From positions 1-64,000 of the forward strand of contig NZ_JAKRGF010000007.1 of assembly GCF_022347685.1 (NCBI RefSeq): a stretch of 64,000 bases of DNA. The letters are read 5' to 3'. The notes under the pieces were generated by a model, which saw only the letters and a list, made by a program, of their open reading frames with translations, did not search any database and had not been told where the DNA came from. Below, one piece after another: positions 1 through 7,857 of the stretch. Origin of the DNA: Thalassobius sp. Cn5-15 (GTDB lineage: Bacteria > Pseudomonadota > Alphaproteobacteria > Rhodobacterales > Rhodobacteraceae). Both the position numbers and the translations under genes were made by a program. Every line of letters begins with the position of its first letter. Positions within the stretch are counted from its first letter, which is position 1.

Positions 1-175
1 CCAGTTCGATCATATCGGCCATCAGCCTATCTTCATCTGCGCGACCTTGAGGAACATGCCTTTGTGTCGAGCGATGTTGTTCCAGTACTCGGCAGGCTCG
101 GCGCTCCGACACTTTGAACTGGCTGCGTACGTGATCAATGCAGGCCCGGCGACGAGCGGGGCTCAGAAGTTTCCC
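1..175 (-). CDS. IS3-family transposase OrfB, N-terminal part only
   Basis: The minus strand is open without stops from the OrfA/OrfB junction to the window edge, in the -1 frame relative to OrfA. The translation begins around the junction with LLSPARRRACIDHV and continues with SERRACRVLEQHRST, which is the usual helix-turn-helix start of IS3-family OrfB (IS407-like). The DDE catalytic domain would lie outside the window. Expression would depend on -1 frameshifting from OrfA at the heptamer at 169-175. Assignment to the family is firm; subgroup is an inference from the N-terminal sequence. Confidence 0.75.
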
Positions 176-441
176 CGAGCCGCTTCCTTCAGGATCAATT
201 TGTCCAACGTCAAATCCGATACAGCTCTTCTGAGCCGCTCATTTTCCTTCTGAAGCCGCTTCAGTTCTTTCAATTGATCTATGCCCATTCCACCGTACTT
301 CTTTCGCCAGCGGTAATAGGTTTGTTCAACAACACCGATCTGTCTGATCGCATCAAGACGAGACATGCCTTGCCCCATCAACACCTCAACTTGCCGTAAC
401 TTCGAAACTATCTCTTCCGGCTTCGGTCGCTTGTTTGCCAT
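163..441 (-). CDS. IS3-family transposase OrfA (HTH protein)
   Basis: A 92-residue protein starting MANKRPKPEEIVSKLRQVEV. It has the N-terminal helix-turn-helix of IS3 OrfA (residues about 8-50, with the conserved QTYYRWRKKYGG) followed by a leucine-zipper-like helix (LKELKRLQKENERLRRAV, about 58-75) used for OrfA/OrfAB oligomerisation. Length is normal for the family. The last sense codons contain G GGA AAC just before the TGA stop, a classical XXXYYYZ slippery site that would fuse OrfA to OrfB and make the active OrfAB transposase. It lies at the inner side of the IS tip at about 483. Confidence 0.88.
   Translation of the reverse strand: MANKRPKPEEIVSKLRQVEVLMGQGMSRLDAIRQIGVVEQTYYRWRKKYGGMGIDQLKELKRLQKENERLRRAVSDLTLDKLILKEAARGNF
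169..175 (-). promoter_or_regulatory. Programmed -1 frameshift heptamer GGGAAAC
   Basis: In the OrfA frame the heptamer reads G_GGA_AAC, directly followed by TTC TGA (stop). Slippage by -1 joins the open OrfB frame. IS3 elements are known to make OrfAB by -1 frameshifting; the heptamer fits the X_XXY_YYZ rule. No downstream stimulatory fold was checked. Confidence 0.55.
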
Positions 442-480
442 TCTTGGTCCTCCGTTTCCTAAACATAGGGGCGGACCAGT

Positions 481-675
481 TCAGTTGGGGAGGCTCAGAA
501 AGCGTTTCGTTTCCAGATCGGTCAGGCCCGCGCGGCGCTGGGCAGCGGCTTCTGCAGCGGCGAACGCTTCTACATGTGCGTCATCTGTGGCAAAGATCTT
601 GCCAACAGGGATGTCCCCGCCGGAAATGTCGGGCGGGTGGGTAGGTGTCGTCGGGGGAGTGTTGGGAATGTTCAT
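481..675 (-). pseudogene. Short reading frame truncated by the IS insertion
   Basis: A 64-residue frame that starts at ATG 675 with a Pro/Thr-rich N-terminus and an Ala-rich helix (EAFAAAEAAAQRR). Its stop codon is the TGA of the IS tip, so whatever followed has been cut off. The ribosome-binding site is weak. I do not recognise a family. It may be the remains of a gene of the first integrative element, or a chance frame. Confidence 0.3.
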
Positions 676-1020
676 ATTAAGCTGTGATTTGTCTGCAAAA
701 TCACTTGCTAATATGCTCTGAAACGCTTACTTTGTTGGGCAACGCTTCAGGTCTATTAGCTGTATGACCGAGGCAGACAACAGGTGCTGGTAACACGCTG
801 TTGCAGGTTAGGGCGGTCCTTCGGGTCGCCTTTTTCCTTTTAAAATCAACCTTTCTGATCTTGAGTGAGGGGGAGGACGCCCAGCGCATTGCCGGTCGTT
901 TGTTGCCGTCAACGTGGAGTTGCAGGGTGGGCGTCACAAGGGGCAGGTCGCAAAAAAAAAGCTGACACGGCGATCCTGCAGCCACCTTTGGCGCAGCCCA
1001 CGCCGCGCAGTCAGGCGTCC
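676..1020. other. 345-base gap without a convincing gene
   Basis: Frames across this stretch have no recognisable sequence and run through two hairpins, so I treat it as non-coding. It holds a stem at 778-803 (CAACAGGTG against CACGCTGTTG with one bulged base) and, seven bases later, a terminator-like stem with a T tract on the plus strand. This could be the 3' end of a small plus-strand RNA. Confidence 0.4.
811..835 (+). terminator. Rho-independent terminator, plus strand, with no plus-strand gene before it
   Basis: Stem GGCGGTCC (812-819) against GGGTCGCC (823-830), eight pairs including two G-T, a three-base loop, then TTTTT. On the minus strand it lacks a T tract, so it acts on a plus-strand transcript. 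No plus-strand gene ends here, which suggests a small RNA upstream. Confidence 0.5.
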
Positions 1021-1230
1021 CTAGGCAGCGTCACCAAGAGCCAAGACAGAAGGGTCAAGCAATCCTGCGTCGATCAGATCTGAGGTTTGGTAGCGCAGCA
1101 GTCCCAATACGCGCTTTGGAGCTGGCAAGTCGCCGGATAGAACGCGCCGGTCTAGCGTGGGGAGGCTGATAGAAAGCAGATGTGCTACTTGGCGGCGCGT
1201 CAGGTAATGGGGGACGGCAAGGTTAGCCAT
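1021..1230 (-). CDS. AlpA/excisionase-type HTH DNA-binding protein
   Basis: A 69-residue protein, MANLAVPHYLTRRQVAHLL..., made almost entirely of a winged helix-turn-helix of the MerR/AlpA/excisionase type: the LTRRQVAHLLSISLPTLDRRV helix pair and the later RYQTSDL region match this fold. Such proteins activate integrase expression or direct excision in P4-like elements. It lies 227 bases downstream of the P4-type integrase on the same strand, the usual partnership. The start has no alternative upstream ATG in frame. Target site unknown. Confidence 0.72.
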   Translation of the reverse strand: MANLAVPHYLTRRQVAHLLSISLPTLDRRVLSGDLPAPKRVLGLLRYQTSDLIDAGLLDPSVLALGDAA

Positions 1231-1457
1231 TCAGAGTCCTTCAAATATGCGACCTTGCCTGTGAGTAGCGACTTACTTTCGGCGCGGGCGTCAATCTGCC
1301 CCTTGAAGAGTCTGTTTGGTTAGTGACTTGTGCCCCTGCTACCCAAAGGGCGTCATGAAACTAAGAATGGGGCAGGCGCTTGTATGATGCAACGCCGAAG
1401 TCGGGCATCCTCACAAGTCGTCAATTAGTGTGCTGTCGCCAAGCCTTCGCCTAGCTG

Positions 1458-2666
1458 TCATGCCCGCACCAACTCAACCACATCGGCGCTCTTGCCTGTC
1501 ACATACCGTGCCCAAGCCTCCGCTACAGGGCGGCGCTGATCGAGCAGGTCGGATCGCGCATATGCACGGGAGACCCTTGAGCCTGTGGCATGTGCGATCA
1601 TGGTTTCTGCCACCTCATGAGATACTTGCGGCTGCCGTTCCTGAATCCATGTGCGCAAGGATGTGCGGAAACCGTGGACCGTGACGCCAGTATGCCCCAG
1701 ATCCTTTTGTAGCAGCTTTCGCGCCGTCGCGTCGGACAAGGGCCGTGCGTCGCGTGAGCCTTTTTTGGCAACGGGTGAGGGAAACACCAGCAAGGCGTCC
1801 AGCCCTCTAACGCGGTCGAGGATCGCAATAGCTTCGGGCGGCAATGGCACACGGAAGTCTTTGCGGCTCTTCATATGCTCAGAAGGTGCGATCCACAGCG
1901 CACCACCTTCGGAATCAAGGTCAATGTCCGCCCAGCGCATATGTCGCACTGGGGTAGATCTTGAGCCGGTCAGGATGGTGAATTCGAGTAGGCGGGCGCT
2001 GACTGTCTCAACACCGTGCAATTGCGTCATGAGCGCGGGCACCTCTTGCCAAGGCATCGACTCCAGCGACTGAACTTCCTGCCGGTCTGAGGTCAGGCCG
2101 CCTGACGTGGCGTCAACAGGGTTGGCGTCTGAATAGTGGTTATTGGAGATAGCCCAATCAAACACGGTGCGCATATACTCGCGGACCTTGCGCGCCGTCT
2201 CCCGCTTGTCGTGCCAGATCGGAGTCAACACCTTCAAGACGTCGCCCGAAGCCAAAGCGTCGATCCTCTCTGCGCCGATCACGGGGAAAGCGTACCTTGT
2301 AAGACGCTGCATCCAGACGCGGGCGGTTTTCTCGGACTTCCAGCTTGCCTTGCGCGCCTCATGGCATCGGCGGGCGGCTTCCTCAAACGTCAGGGCTTCT
2401 CGTTCCGCGCGGCGCTGGGCGAGCGGATCGCCACCGGTACGTGCGATCTTGCGCAAGGCATGGGCTTGTTCACGCGCTTCTGCCAGCGTCACTAGGCTGG
2501 TCGAGCCTAGCCCAATGTTCTTCACCTTTCCGGCGACGCGGGTGCGCAGAACCCAAGTGCGGGAGTTTGGCGGGGCAAAGCGTAGATAGAGGCCGGTGCA
2601 AGAATCATCTGAGGTCAGTCCCTCTTTGGTGATCTTCGCGATGTTCTTCTGCGTTAGTCTTGCCAT
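1458..2666 (-). CDS. P4-type tyrosine integrase (first integrative element)
   Basis: A 402-residue site-specific recombinase. The N-terminal 80 residues form the P4-integrase arm-binding domain (LTQKNIAKITKEGL...GLYLRFAPPNSRTWVLR). The C-terminal catalytic domain shows Arg-I in TGSRSTPV, the HxxR box in VHGFRTSL, a later His in MIAHATG and the nucleophile Tyr in RAYARSDLL, so it looks intact. The start at 2666 (MARLTQK) is preceded by AGGTGGATC; an upstream in-frame ATG at 2702 lacks such a site. It lies about 130 bases from the att copy at 2799-2817 and points away from it in the direction of the tRNA, the normal layout of a tRNA-inserted island. Confidence 0.88.
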   Translation of the reverse strand: MARLTQKNIAKITKEGLTSDDSCTGLYLRFAPPNSRTWVLRTRVAGKVKNIGLGSTSLVTLAEAREQAHALRKIARTGGDPLAQRRAEREALTFEEAARRCHEARKASWKSEKTARVWMQRLTRYAFPVIGAERIDALASGDVLKVLTPIWHDKRETARKVREYMRTVFDWAISNNHYSDANPVDATSGGLTSDRQEVQSLESMPWQEVPALMTQLHGVETVSARLLEFTILTGSRSTPVRHMRWADIDLDSEGGALWIAPSEHMKSRKDFRVPLPPEAIAILDRVRGLDALLVFPSPVAKKGSRDARPLSDATARKLLQKDLGHTGVTVHGFRTSLRTWIQERQPQVSHEVAETMIAHATGSRVSRAYARSDLLDQRRPVAEAWARYVTGKSADVVELVRA

Positions 2667-2728
2667 GATCCACCTAGGTTCTGTGTTACGTTTTGTATAC
2701 ACATCGGTAGCAGAAAACGACGCAGCGG

Positions 2729-2761
2729 AAAAAGGGGGTATGGCGTCAAACCCCTTTTTTT
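2729..2761. terminator. Bidirectional terminator-like hairpin upstream of the first integrase
   Basis: AAAAAGGGG (2729-2737) pairs with CCCCTTTTT (2751-2759) around a 13-base loop. Both strands end in a run of T. It lies between the att copy and the integrase start, so it may insulate the integrase from transcription coming from the neighbouring element, or act as a leader terminator. Confidence 0.5.
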
Positions 2762-2798
2762 ACTGGGGCGTGAGTGCGTCTGATGATGTTTGAAAAGC

Positions 2799-2817
2799 AA
2801 TACTGGTGCCCCCACAC
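2799..2817. repeat. att direct repeat, distal copy
   Basis: The 19 bases aatactggtgcccccacac are identical to 15687-15705, where they cover the last 14 bases of tRNA-Thr plus five bases downstream. Here there is no tRNA, so this copy was produced by integration. It closes the second element and at the same time adjoins the integrase of the first. Confidence 0.88.
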
Positions 2818-2978
2818 AATATCAAACTTGTCGTCGCGGTTTGTTTTTTTATTTAATTACAGCTACTTAATGATCAAGTCCGCCGTGAAAGTTGGCGATT
2901 GTGTGTGCGATAGTCCTAAGAATGTGTGTGCGCTTTTGAAGCGTTTCCAAAGCAGCGTATCGCTTACATCACCGACGC

Positions 2979-3134
2979 TTAATCAAGAAGCGAAATGCAC
3001 ACAGTACACCACGGCATTTCTAACACTTTGTCTTGGGGGGCCCATTCGCTGAAACCAAATTGCTTGGCACCCTTAGCGGTCTGCACAAACACGTCCAGCC
3101 GCCCTACGGTCAGAGAGAAGAGTTGCATCATCAT
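2979..3134 (-). CDS. Small hypothetical protein (49-51 residues)
   Basis: Three ATG codons in a row (3134, 3131, 3128) follow AAGGA at good spacing for the last of them, and the frame MQLFSLTVGRLDVFVQTAKG... is open for 49 residues to TAA. It includes an aromatic and basic stretch (AKQFGFSEWAPQD) and two Cys near the end. It is the last frame of the element before the distal att site and downstream of the ejection protein gene. Composition looks protein-like, but I recognise no family, so it may be a chance frame. Confidence 0.38.
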   Translation of the reverse strand: MMMQLFSLTVGRLDVFVQTAKGAKQFGFSEWAPQDKVLEMPWCTVCISLLD

Positions 3135-3434
3135 TTTCCTTATTCGTTAGTGTCTGAACACCGAATAGGAATCTTTGGAATCGCAGTCAATCCATATAAA
3201 ACAACCACTTAAGGGGCATTCCATTAGGTGGATACAATATCGAAAGAGCATGTGCGTCGTTACTCAGTCATCGGAAAAACCACTGATCTCACCCGCCTCT
3301 GAACCGCTCACCCAGTCCCAAGGCAAACACTAGCACCACACCTTAGTTTCTACTGCATCAGCCTAGGTCAACTTCGCAGTAAAATGGATGCCCCCCAAAT
3401 AGGGGGACACCCGATGTTGTCATCAACGTAGCGG
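3135..3434. other. 300-base stretch without a gene
   Basis: No frame with a ribosome-binding site or recognisable sequence was found. The only structure is a short GC hairpin at 3392-3406, just past the stop of the ejection protein gene. Confidence 0.4.
3392..3406 (-). terminator. Weak terminator-like hairpin after the ejection protein gene
   Basis: Five G-C pairs (3392-3396 with 3402-3406) around an AAATA loop, 29 bases beyond the stop codon. On the minus strand a loose CATCCATTTTA follows rather than a clean T tract, so function is uncertain. Confidence 0.3.
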
Positions 3435-6400
3435 TTAGAAGTGCTGTTCAGGGAAGGTGCCAGATACTGCCGAGATGATATTTCGGACACCAAATAGGTT
3501 CTGGAAAATTACCACCTTGGTAGCCGCGACAACCTCTCTGTCTGAGGGGAGGTCCCCATCGACCACAGAACCGATAAGACCCCCGCTAGCGGCAAAGGCA
3601 CCGTCGAGAAGGTCAACCGTAGGGTTCCCCATAAGCGCACCTACGGGGCCTCCACCTCCTTTCAAGCCCGACGAACGGAAGTCAAACACAGGCTCAAGGC
3701 CAACAGCTTCCAGCAAAGCATCTACCCCAACCGGAACCACAGAGGAGAATGCCGAACGCTGGAACGAAGCTTTGGCGATACTGTCCGCCGATAGCCTATC
3801 CTCAAGGAACTCTACGCGATCATCTCGACCGAACGAGTTGATATGCGTTTGGCCCACGTAGAACAGCCCGCCAAAGAACATCGAAGTCATGAACGCAGAG
3901 AACGCTTCCCAGTCCCTTTGATGGATACCCGAAAGGGTCTGTTTCACATATGCCGCCATCATGAACGAACGGAACTGCCCAATGGTCTTCCCGAGTTCAT
4001 AGCTCATGAAGTCAGGCATGTTGCCGATGTCGTTCTCTTGGATGGACTTCTTGGCCCAGCGATCAACGCCATTGATGAAGGCGTTCTTGGCGTCCACATC
4101 ATCCCACTTGTGGATGTTGATGCGGCTCACCTTCTTTCCCAGCATCCCTTTGCTTTGATCGACATACCTTCGCATTTGGTCTTGGATGCGGCTGTGCATC
4201 TCATCGCTGACGCCCATCGCACGTAGACGCCGACTGTTGATGTCACGTACACCCGCTGCGTCGTCCATAAAGCGTTGCACCAGAACGCGGGCGTTAAGGC
4301 GCTGTAGGACCATGTTAACGTGCCCCATACCGGACCCCACAACGGTGACCCTCTTGCTGCGCTGAAGGAAGTGGTCGAGTTTCTGGCGGCCAGAGGCCAC
4401 CTCTACGGCCCCTGCTTCATCGAACATAGCGGACATGTTCATGCGTTCCAGATCGGTCCCGAAGCCCCAGATCGCCTCAATCTCGTTAAGGAAATCGTCG
4501 GAGAACTCGCCCGTCTTTGCGTCAGCGAAGATACGACGGAGAGCCGGTAGGTTCTGGGACAAGACCCGCAAGCCGCCGTTGGATGCCACGTTGCCCACCT
4601 CAGCCAACTGAGCGACACCCAACTGGCCCCCGATACGGGAGAAGTTATAGTCACGCAGCATACGTTGGGCTTCGCGGAACCCCGAAGGTGCCTCGATAGG
4701 GATGCCGTTAATCAACTTGTAGGTGTGATCAAGGACACGCATCTCCTTGGCAACCTTGCGGTTGGACATGCCTTTCTCTTGGGCTTCCTTAGCGATGTAG
4801 CCTTTGACAGTCTCGAAGGATGGCGCATGGGTCGGAAGGTTCCCCTCAGCGTCCCTTACGCGGAACTCCTTAAGGAACTCCTCCATGTGCCCCGCAGCGG
4901 TGACCGAACGGACGTACTGACCGAAGAGTTGTTCCGCGTCATTCTCAAGGAAATCTTCGATGCCAACTTCACGGGGTTCACCTCCATTCAGCGGATACAT
5001 CTTGGAACGGTGGGTCTCATCCAGATCAAGACGCCACTTGGCCGATGCGATGCGGCCTTTGTCCCCGCTGTCCATGTCAAGGCGCACCTTGTCCACAATA
5101 CGGGTGACCTCCTCAGCGGACATACCCGCGTCGCCCAACATCAGGCGCAGGGTCTCTACGTCCTGACCGGCCAAGGCACGGTTCAGGTTGAACTCACCGT
5201 AGCGGCGCGAACGAATGCTCTTGATGTAGGCTTCAGCCATCTTAAGGCTGTCCTCATAATCAATTTCATCCACCGTTGAGGCCCGCCCTTGGTTGGCATT
5301 ACGCCACTTCCGGTTTGCCTTACGGATACTGTCAGCCACCAACTTGTTGACGGCACCGCCGCCGAACTCTTCCACGATTTGATCCAAGCGGTCGATGCGA
5401 TGGCGACGGACCATGTAGTTGTGGTTGGCCTTCACCTGGTCGAAGCCACGGATGCCGTATTGCTTACCAAACTGGAGAAGGTCCGCGAACTCCTTCTTCA
5501 TCTGGGAGGCCACCGCATTGACGTGAGGGTTCCCGTTAGCATCAATTTCACGGCGCACCGCTTGGGCCACCTGACGGTTGAACTCTGCACGTTCATTGAC
5601 GCCATGCTGCCAGAACAGCCGCTTGTCTTGGTCCTTGAGCCAACCGCTATATGCCTTGTTGTAGCTGCGATAGAAGCGACCTGCGCGGACACGCTCTTCA
5701 CGCGCAACACTCTCAGATACAGAGAAGCGGTTAACGCTGCCATCGGCATTGCCCACACCATCCTCTACAAGGCCAGCACCAAGGCGGCGCATGATGCCAC
5801 TCTCAGAGGACTTAAGGACAGCCGAACGGTCGATACGAAGACCAGCCATAGCGGTGGATGCAGACCCAGAACTGTCACGGGCCACCTGTTCGGCTGCCGA
5901 TAAGGTTTCCTCTTGGGGAACCCGTGCGGCCCCTACAGAGCCATCAGGGCGGCCCTTAGAGAGTGCCCGTTGGATGTTGTCACCTTCAGCGATCTGCAAG
6001 GCAGCGGCCATCGCCTTGTCCTCAGGTGTGCGCCCACGAAGACTGCCTAGGGTGCCCCCTAAGACGAACCCTGCGGCGGCTGAGATGGCCACGTCGTCCC
6101 AACTCATCGTTTGGTCCTGCGTTGCAAGGTAACCATCCAGAGCAGCGTTGGTGGCCCCTGCGGCGGTTCCTGCACGCAATGCACGGCCCACGCGGCCTAC
6201 CTTGGCCCCGTAGATCACAGGGGCAGCCACGCCCTCAGTCACCGCAGACGCGGCGATGGCCACGGGGTCTAGGATTGCAGCGCCAAGGCGAAGCCCGACA
6301 CCGCCCCAGCCGAGGCTCCCCAGTTCACGGTCAACTCGCTGTTCACCCTGCATCTGCGCTGAAAGTGCCCTTAGGTGCGCCTCTGAGGTCGCCGTATGAA

Positions 6401-7277
6401 GGCCCGAGTGGTAGGCATCGTCCAAGCCATCGGTGACTTCTTTCCAGAGGTCGTCGGACAGCCGGAACTCAGGGTCAGGCGTGAACTCGGGACGGCCCAG
6501 CTGACTGGCGACATTAAGGCCAATCCACTCCTCGTTCGCAGCCATCTTCGTAGCTTCCCAGAAGGTCGGGCGCTCAATCTGCGCCAGTTCTGCCATTTCC
6601 CTGTCCTGTGCCTTGGACCGGAAGGCCGCCAAAGGGGTTCCCTCAACGGCCTTGATCGCACGTTCTTCGGAGTTGCCCATCGGGGAGATGTCAGCAAGGG
6701 TCGCTTCATATTCACCTTGAGGGCGCACCCCAGAGCCACCTTCAGCGCTACCCTTACGGAACTCGAAAGGTGAGCCTGTACGGGCGGCCTGAAGTGCCTC
6801 CATAACGGTGCCTGTGGTGACCGTGGATTTGTTCAGACCGTCGCCGTCATAGTAGCTGCGTCCAGCGCGTTTGCCGGACACCATAGGCAATCCCGCCCAT
6901 ACCTTAGAGAGGTTGTTAGCGAACTGCTTGTCGGTGATCTTTCCGGCAGCCCAATCGTTGTAACCATGGCGGGCCATAAGGTGCGTGCCCATGCGGTCCT
7001 GAAGGGCAGCGTCAAAGAGTTCGTCGCCTGTCAGACCCATCGCATCCACCACACCGTTCATGGTGTCAGAGATAATCTGGTAGCCACCCACAGCGACGGA
7101 CTTAGAGCCAGCTTTGATTGCCTGACGTTGCCACCGTTGGACCTCGTTAACGGTCATTTGAGAGATGGGCTTAGGGGGTGTTAGGGTGGCGTACTTGGAA
7201 TAGTCGTCATAGCCACGCGATGTCTCAGCACCGCGCACAAGACCCAGAATTGCGTCTGGGGTCGTTACGTTGTTCAT
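3435..7277 (-). CDS. Large phage internal virion (ejection) protein with lysozyme-like N-terminus
   Basis: A 1280-residue protein. The first 150 residues look like a phage muramidase/transglycosylase of the lysozyme fold: a likely catalytic Glu in LVRGAETSRGYDDY (residue 18), then AVGGYQIISDT and the MARHGYNDW repeat-like helix. The rest is long, helical and low in Cys, with a membrane-like glycine-rich stretch around residue 400 (ISAAAGFVLGGTLGS) and a C-terminus (IGQFRSFMMAAYVKQTL) resembling T7-like gp16. In T7 the gp16-type protein (about 1300 residues, also with an N-terminal murein hydrolase) is ejected first to open peptidoglycan and channel DNA. The reading frame is intact, which is surprising beside the lack of other virion genes. 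Family assignment is by resemblance of length and layout. Confidence 0.68.
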   Translation of the reverse strand: MNNVTTPDAILGLVRGAETSRGYDDYSKYATLTPPKPISQMTVNEVQRWQRQAIKAGSKSVAVGGYQIISDTMNGVVDAMGLTGDELFDAALQDRMGTHLMARHGYNDWAAGKITDKQFANNLSKVWAGLPMVSGKRAGRSYYDGDGLNKSTVTTGTVMEALQAARTGSPFEFRKGSAEGGSGVRPQGEYEATLADISPMGNSEERAIKAVEGTPLAAFRSKAQDREMAELAQIERPTFWEATKMAANEEWIGLNVASQLGRPEFTPDPEFRLSDDLWKEVTDGLDDAYHSGLHTATSEAHLRALSAQMQGEQRVDRELGSLGWGGVGLRLGAAILDPVAIAASAVTEGVAAPVIYGAKVGRVGRALRAGTAAGATNAALDGYLATQDQTMSWDDVAISAAAGFVLGGTLGSLRGRTPEDKAMAAALQIAEGDNIQRALSKGRPDGSVGAARVPQEETLSAAEQVARDSSGSASTAMAGLRIDRSAVLKSSESGIMRRLGAGLVEDGVGNADGSVNRFSVSESVAREERVRAGRFYRSYNKAYSGWLKDQDKRLFWQHGVNERAEFNRQVAQAVRREIDANGNPHVNAVASQMKKEFADLLQFGKQYGIRGFDQVKANHNYMVRRHRIDRLDQIVEEFGGGAVNKLVADSIRKANRKWRNANQGRASTVDEIDYEDSLKMAEAYIKSIRSRRYGEFNLNRALAGQDVETLRLMLGDAGMSAEEVTRIVDKVRLDMDSGDKGRIASAKWRLDLDETHRSKMYPLNGGEPREVGIEDFLENDAEQLFGQYVRSVTAAGHMEEFLKEFRVRDAEGNLPTHAPSFETVKGYIAKEAQEKGMSNRKVAKEMRVLDHTYKLINGIPIEAPSGFREAQRMLRDYNFSRIGGQLGVAQLAEVGNVASNGGLRVLSQNLPALRRIFADAKTGEFSDDFLNEIEAIWGFGTDLERMNMSAMFDEAGAVEVASGRQKLDHFLQRSKRVTVVGSGMGHVNMVLQRLNARVLVQRFMDDAAGVRDINSRRLRAMGVSDEMHSRIQDQMRRYVDQSKGMLGKKVSRINIHKWDDVDAKNAFINGVDRWAKKSIQENDIGNMPDFMSYELGKTIGQFRSFMMAAYVKQTLSGIHQRDWEAFSAFMTSMFFGGLFYVGQTHINSFGRDDRVEFLEDRLSADSIAKASFQRSAFSSVVPVGVDALLEAVGLEPVFDFRSSGLKGGGGPVGALMGNPTVDLLDGAFAASGGLIGSVVDGDLPSDREVVAATKVVIFQNLFGVRNIISAVSGTFPEQHF

Positions 7278-7394
7278 TTGTAGATACCTGAATTTGGGGA
7301 AGTGGATGCCGAACCAAGGCGTGCGAAAGCGCCACCGGAAGGTTCCGTTGGTTCGGCGTTGTTATTTTCGAGGGGGTGGAAGGCTGTGCGAAGG

Positions 7395-7784
7395 TTAGCC
7401 TTGGTCTGTTCGCGGCTTTCGGAACTGTGGCAGCATCATTGCACCACGGAAGCCGTAGAGAGTGCAGATTGAAAGCACTGAGGCGAGGCCAATGTCACGC
7501 CCGACGTTCGCTTTGTGTCGAGCCTTCAGGACGTTGGCTAACGCTAGGAGGTCAGAGCGCACACGAATGACGCGGAACTGTCCAGTGAATGTGGCAAGTT
7601 CTTCTTCGGCTGCTTGCCCGCCGCCCAGCGCCGCAACCAATTCGTCGCGCGGAACATCTTTGAGTATCTCTTCGCGCAGTTCCATAGCATTGGCCGCGCG
7701 TAAGGCCCTGCGCTGGCCTCTTAAAGGGTCGCGCTCATATTCCTCTGTGGCTGCGTGAGCGTTATTTTGGGGTCCATTTGGCAT
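7395..7784 (-). CDS. Hypothetical phage-type protein, 129 residues
   Basis: Starts at ATG 7784 (MPNGPQNNAHAATEE) with AGGA seven bases upstream. The first 60 residues are charged and helical (RDPLRGQRRALRAANAMELREEIL), followed by a region with QFRVIRVRSDLLALANVLKARHKA and a short hydrophobic stretch (GLASVLSICTLYGF) that could be a membrane segment. It lies 117 bases upstream of the ejection protein gene on the same strand, so a virion or morphogenesis role is possible. No family recognised. Confidence 0.5.
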   Translation of the reverse strand: MPNGPQNNAHAATEEYERDPLRGQRRALRAANAMELREEILKDVPRDELVAALGGGQAAEEELATFTGQFRVIRVRSDLLALANVLKARHKANVGRDIGLASVLSICTLYGFRGAMMLPQFRKPRTDQG

Positions 7785-7857
7785 TCATGTTCCTTTTCCT
7801 ATGTAAAGTATGTGGCGCTAGATATGCGCTGGCGGCGCAGACCAGTGGCCCGACGCC

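Larger units (their letters stand above)
1..483 (-). mobile_element. IS3-family insertion sequence, partial (cut by window edge)
   Basis: Contains an OrfA/OrfB transposase pair on the minus strand. The only terminus in view ends near 468-483, where the minus strand starts TGAACTGGTCCGCCCC, a typical IS3-family tip beginning with TGA. The other end lies beyond position 1, so target duplication and full length cannot be seen. The element has inserted into, or next to, a reading frame that now stops on the TGA of the IS tip. Confidence 0.75.

Noticed and set aside
701-985. Minus-strand frame of 94 residues after the AlpA gene
   Set aside because: No ribosome-binding site, no known motif, and it runs through two RNA hairpins.
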